From Nautilus pompilius (Eukaryota; Mollusca; Cephalopoda; Nautilida; Nautilidae): a stretch of 64,000 nt of DNA. The notes below the pieces were generated by a model. The model did not search any database and was not told the DNA's origin. It worked only from the letters and a program-made list of their open reading frames with translations. A program made the position numbers and the translations under genes. The stretch lies in assembly GCA_018389105.1 (NCBI GenBank), contig JACATO010000978.1, positions 564,501 to 628,500 on the forward strand. The letters run 5' to 3'. Of the stretch, positions 60,727-64,000 are shown one piece after another (the first letter of the stretch is position 1; every line of letters starts with the position of its first letter).

Positions 60727-61404
60727 TTTATGGCATTTTTCATTGCTGTACGAGAAAATGTCAAATTATTTTCCCAAGGAATGACAATGATGTGGAAACA
60801 AACTCTATTGATGCCACAAAATTATCAGAAACAGAATCTATTTTATGCTGTTTGGACTTTGTTAAGGGAAGAATTGTTGAAATCAATGCCAGTGTTTTCA
60901 TTTTAGAATGAACAAAATTTTTAAATATTGTTTAAAATAATTACGTGTTTTAATGTAATTTACAAAGCAATGAAAGCTGAGGCATTACTTGTGGGAGCCA
61001 CTATAAGTTTGTTCTCCATTTGCGAGTATAGACAGCGTGGTATGTTTGGGGAAAGGAATACTGCGCATTATTATATGATGGAGAATTTCAGCATTTTTGG
61101 AAAGAAATAGGTTTTCTTTAAGTGTTTTTCATTATAAGGCAAATTCAAAATATCTCCTGTAGAATTTCAAAATACTCCCTTTGGAAATATGGCTGGAGAT
61201 TGAGAGACTTATTCAGAGGTTCTGAATCAATTGGCAAGCAAATTAGCCAGCATATTTTAGTGGTTTCATAAGGTTCTGTATTTATGTCAGTATTATCAAA
61301 ACCTGCTTCAGTAGGGTAATGAACAACTGCATAATAGTATTCATTGTCAAAACCAGGAAGAAGCATTAGTCCGTCCCTTTTTAACCTTTGAATATTAAGC
61401 ATTT
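60727..61404. other. coding-like relics in the FBXO47-like first intron
   Basis: Three short open stretches have protein-like composition. They are MAFFIAVRENVKLFSQ on the plus strand (60730-60906, 58 codons), MKAEALLVGATISLFSICEY on the plus strand (60970-61110), and GFDNEYYYAVVHYPTEAGF on the minus strand (61145-61402, 85 codons). They lie on opposite strands with no splice logic linking them. Probably fragments of an old insertion; no family recognised. Confidence 0.2.
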
Positions 61405-61593
61405 AAATTTTGAACATTTCAAAGCAACTGACTAATTATGGGAAAGCCTAATTTTAGAAAACGTATTTCTGCAAGTTAAATTTTTAATCCTTTTAAACTT
61501 TTAACTAGTGAATTTGGTTGCATAATAATTTCATAAGTATTGCACGTGAAAAGAAATGCTCTGCTGATTTAATTTTCCATTTATTTATTTCAG

Positions 61594-61780
61594 GGAAGAA
61601 AGAGAAAAAAAATGTTAACGATAAAGTCATTCCTGATGTGCAAGAAGCCAAGGCGGTCTAACAGACTGGAAATAAAAGAAAGAGAAGAAAAGAAAGTTAA
61701 CACTATTAGGCATGGCCCTTTAGGTTATTTCGATATTTTGCCATTGGAGTTGAAATTCCATGTATTGACTTACCTCAGTG
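61594..61780 (+). CDS. fbxo47: FBXO47-like exon with start Met and F-box N-terminus
   Basis: The acceptor is ttatttcag and the donor is AGTG|GTAAGT. From the ATG at 61612 the exon encodes 56 codons plus one base. It holds the basic stretch KKPRRSNR, a charged linker and LPLELKFHVLTYLS, the first half of the F-box. The frame is also open from the acceptor to the ATG, so the true start may lie upstream. Confidence 0.85.
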
Positions 61781-62892
61781 GTAAGTAAGTTTTTCAAAAA
61801 CAAAAAAAAACCAGAAATGTTTGACTTACAAACTTAATAATTGATTCAGATGTACAACCATTTCCAATTTAAAGCTTTTCAGAACACACACTATATCCAA
61901 ACCTTGTGTGAAGATAAGTCAACAAATTTCTGAGTTAAAATAATTCTCAATGTTTTTGAATTGTGGTTTTATGAACATTTTTCACAAGAAACAAACAGTC
62001 ACATTAATTCCTTTTTTTATCAAATGCTTTCCTTGGATTTTCTTATAAATCTATTTTTCTGTTTTAGTTGAAGATTTAAGTCATTTAACCATTGTATCCA
62101 AATCAATGAGGAATCTGATAGAAGGATTCAGAGTAACAAGACCAAATGGTAGACATTTATTACCAAGTCCGTTTCTCCACAAACCAGTTTCTCTTGAACA
62201 GCAAATGAAATATATTGGTGGATTTAAAAAATTAGGTAAGTGAAGATAGGCTCATAATTATTTTCTTAGACTTTTAAAGATTTCATACATGTTTTTATTC
62301 ATATGGTCTATTAAATGCAAAAAATTAATAAGCTACTTTTTTGTCTGATCCTATATAATTTAAGAAATTGCAACTGATTCATCATCATGAGTGTTTTTTT
62401 TTTCTCAAGAAACAGTCACTGATTATATGTGCTTTTTTCCCTTAAAAGAAAGTTTATCAGACATAATGATAGAAAGATTATCTTAAAAAAGAAACAGACA
62501 GTGTATTTAATTTATTTAATCTTTAAGCTTTGGCATATCTGTAAGTTTGCACATCTGTCAAGATAAGAATTGAAAGATATTGCTGATGTGTTATTTTCAG
62601 AATATAGAGGGTTAATTTGGTCTTTTCTCGTCACCATTTTAATAGAATACAACTAAATATGAAACTTAGATTTTCAACATCATAAAAAAAATAATATTAA
62701 TAACAACCAGCAAATCAAAAGTTCAAGACCACTAATAAAGTGATACAAAATGCTTTCACTTACTTCCTAACTTCTTTTTTTTTTCTTACACTTTGGGAAA
62801 TGACACATATTCCATGAATAATTAAGTGGGAAAAGTATAAAGTTCTGTACACTATGGGCACAATCTAAATTATAGTTGGTATATTATTCTTT

Positions 62893-62928
<36 letters not shown>

Positions 62929-63748
62929 TGAGTAACAACACAGTATCTCCAAATTGGGTCATGGCCCAGTATGGGGTGTTGTGAACAATTTTTATTTCCA
63001 AAGAAAATCCCATTATGTGTGTGTGTGTGTGTGTGATGTAGCTATACTGATTCCATAATTTTCTACCATAGCTAACTGAGGTTAGAGAAGAAGTTAAAAA
63101 GGCTGTAATTTTTTTTTTACATTCCGTATTGTGGAAGAGAATAAAATATGTACTGTGCTATGTGTACTTATTCGCAAAGATTTGCTGATTCCATTTTAAA
63201 ATAAGTACAAGCTCCTAGAATACATCAGTAATTATCATTATTTCTTTGTGGTTAGTTGTGACTGAAACTTATGTATAATTAAATGAGTTGTAAGGCTCTG
63301 ATTTGGTCTACTAACATGTACCAGTTCACATTTTTATGTAGTTTTTGAGAGATCACAGTATAAACGTTTTTAGTTAACACCTTTTAAAAAATAATTGTAA
63401 CAATATATTGTGTGCATAGTACTGATCACTGTTCATAAATTTCAACAAAATTTATGAAAAGAAATTTGTATGTGTAAATCACCAGGAAGTCATCAAGGCA
63501 TCATTAAAAAGATGATTTTTATTATCATTGTTTATTGTAAACCAGGTGAGATATATATTCTATTATGACTCTTTGTCACCCCTTATCATCTACATTAGCA
63601 CATTTATTTGAGTTTTTATTACTTATATTTTAAAATATATATTTATATAATATTTATTACTTTATTTCTAGGTCTTTTAATGAAAAGATCTACTTGTCTT
63701 TACTCAACCAAAGACAGATTAAAATTTCTAAATGATTTCCTCTCAAGA
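61594..63748 (+). CDS. fbxo47: F-box protein, FBXO47-like (5' part, cut by window edge)
   Basis: F-box proteins are the substrate-recognition subunits of SCF ubiquitin ligases. Vertebrate FBXO47 and its worm homologue PROM-1 act in meiotic prophase. Exons are 61594-61780 (ATG at 61612), 62068-62235 and 63672-63748, joined by GTAAGT, GTAAGT and GTATGT donors and ttttag/ttctag acceptors with consistent phases 1, 1 and 0. They give 138 residues. A basic PRRSNR motif near residue 13 and an F-box follow (LPLELKFHVLTYLS, then VEDLSHLTIVSKSMRNLI), then GLLMKRSTCLYSTKDRLKFL. That last block resembles human FBXO47 (GLLFKRCTLLLPTKERLKY). The gene continues beyond 64000. The family is firm. Orthology is likely but rests on remembered homology over about 140 aa. 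Confidence 0.85.
62068..62235 (+). CDS. fbxo47: FBXO47-like exon with second half of the F-box
   Basis: The acceptor is ctgttttag and the donor is TTAG|GTAAGTG. The exon encodes VEDLSHLTIVSKSMRNLI, completing the F-box, then a linker with LEQQMKYIGGFKKL. It is phase 1 at both ends. Confidence 0.88.
62893..62932. repeat. (TG)n(AG)n compound microsatellite
   Basis: About 10 TG units followed by about 8 AG units, in the second long intron of the FBXO47-like gene. A further (TG)n lies at about 63016-63034. Confidence 0.92.
63672..63748 (+). CDS. fbxo47: FBXO47-like exon with GLLMKRST block
   Basis: The acceptor is tatttctag and the donor is AGA|GTATGT. The exon encodes GLLMKRSTCLYSTKDRLKFL and NDFLSR, the segment most like human FBXO47. 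The next exon lies beyond the window. The AT-rich remainder to 64000 is intron. Confidence 0.86.
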
Positions 63749-64000
63749 GTATGTATTTTTATTATTTTTTAACTAGACTAAGAAAAAAATATCATTTAAA
63801 ATGTACCTTAAAGGAAACCAAATTAATAAAAAAATTATTTGTTTTATTTTTTTGAATTACTTTCCAACCTTTCAAATTTATATTTGTAAAAAAATTTTAA
63901 AAGAACTAAACTATGACATTTTTGTTGTTAAAGTACTGCTGAATCCAGTGGTTTTATTTAACATTTTTCAAAGTTTTAATTTAAAAAAGTAATTATAAGG

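Overview
This is a piece of a eukaryotic nuclear genome, from an animal and most likely an invertebrate. Its genes are split by GT-AG introns, the DNA is AT-rich, and there are many microsatellites, tRNA-derived SINEs, Tc1/mariner, pogo-like and hAT relics, and several kilobase-scale minisatellites. The repeat mix and the local CpG pattern would suit a mollusc, perhaps a cephalopod. That is only an inference, because nothing in the window names the species.

Two genes can be recognised, both in the right-hand third. A complete elp4 (Elongator subunit 4) lies on the minus strand, from an ATG at 58117 to a stop at 42854. It has ten coding exons and encodes a predicted 375 aa. Every exon junction keeps the reading frame only if intron 3 uses a GC donor instead of GT. 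Head to head with it on the plus strand is the 5' part of an F-box gene matching FBXO47 (coding exons 61612-61780, 62068-62235 and 63672-63748), which runs off the right edge. Between them is a CpG-rich interval (about 58700-59230) that looks like a shared promoter. An upstream exon at 59103-59144 could splice in frame to the FBXO47-like gene.

The elp4 introns hold a Tc1-like element with a nested SINE flanked by a perfect 12-bp target duplication (intron 8), a non-autonomous hAT-type element with a perfect 8-bp target duplication (intron 7), a Tc1 relic (intron 6), a mariner relic (intron 4), a tRNA-like SINE (intron 3) and a 133-bp-offset direct duplication (intron 2).

The left 36 kb has no gene I can identify. 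It contains decayed Tc1-like copies near 4, 9.5-10.3, 20 and 31.3-32 kb, and one well-delimited Tc1-like element (32360-33899) with IR/DR-type ends and TA flanks. A pogo/Tigger-like relic lies at 13339-14170. Minisatellites lie at 14.5, 22.5 and 35 kb, and an 880-bp polypurine tract at 30.3 kb. The 35-kb array contains about 29 perfect TGACGTCA (CRE/ATF) palindromes and shares its core with the 14.5-kb array. CpG is common in the left 36 kb and around the promoter but strongly depleted over both gene bodies, as expected for the mosaic gene-body methylation of many invertebrates. The depletion reaches about 5 kb beyond the elp4 stop, so more transcribed sequence may lie at 37-42.8 kb.
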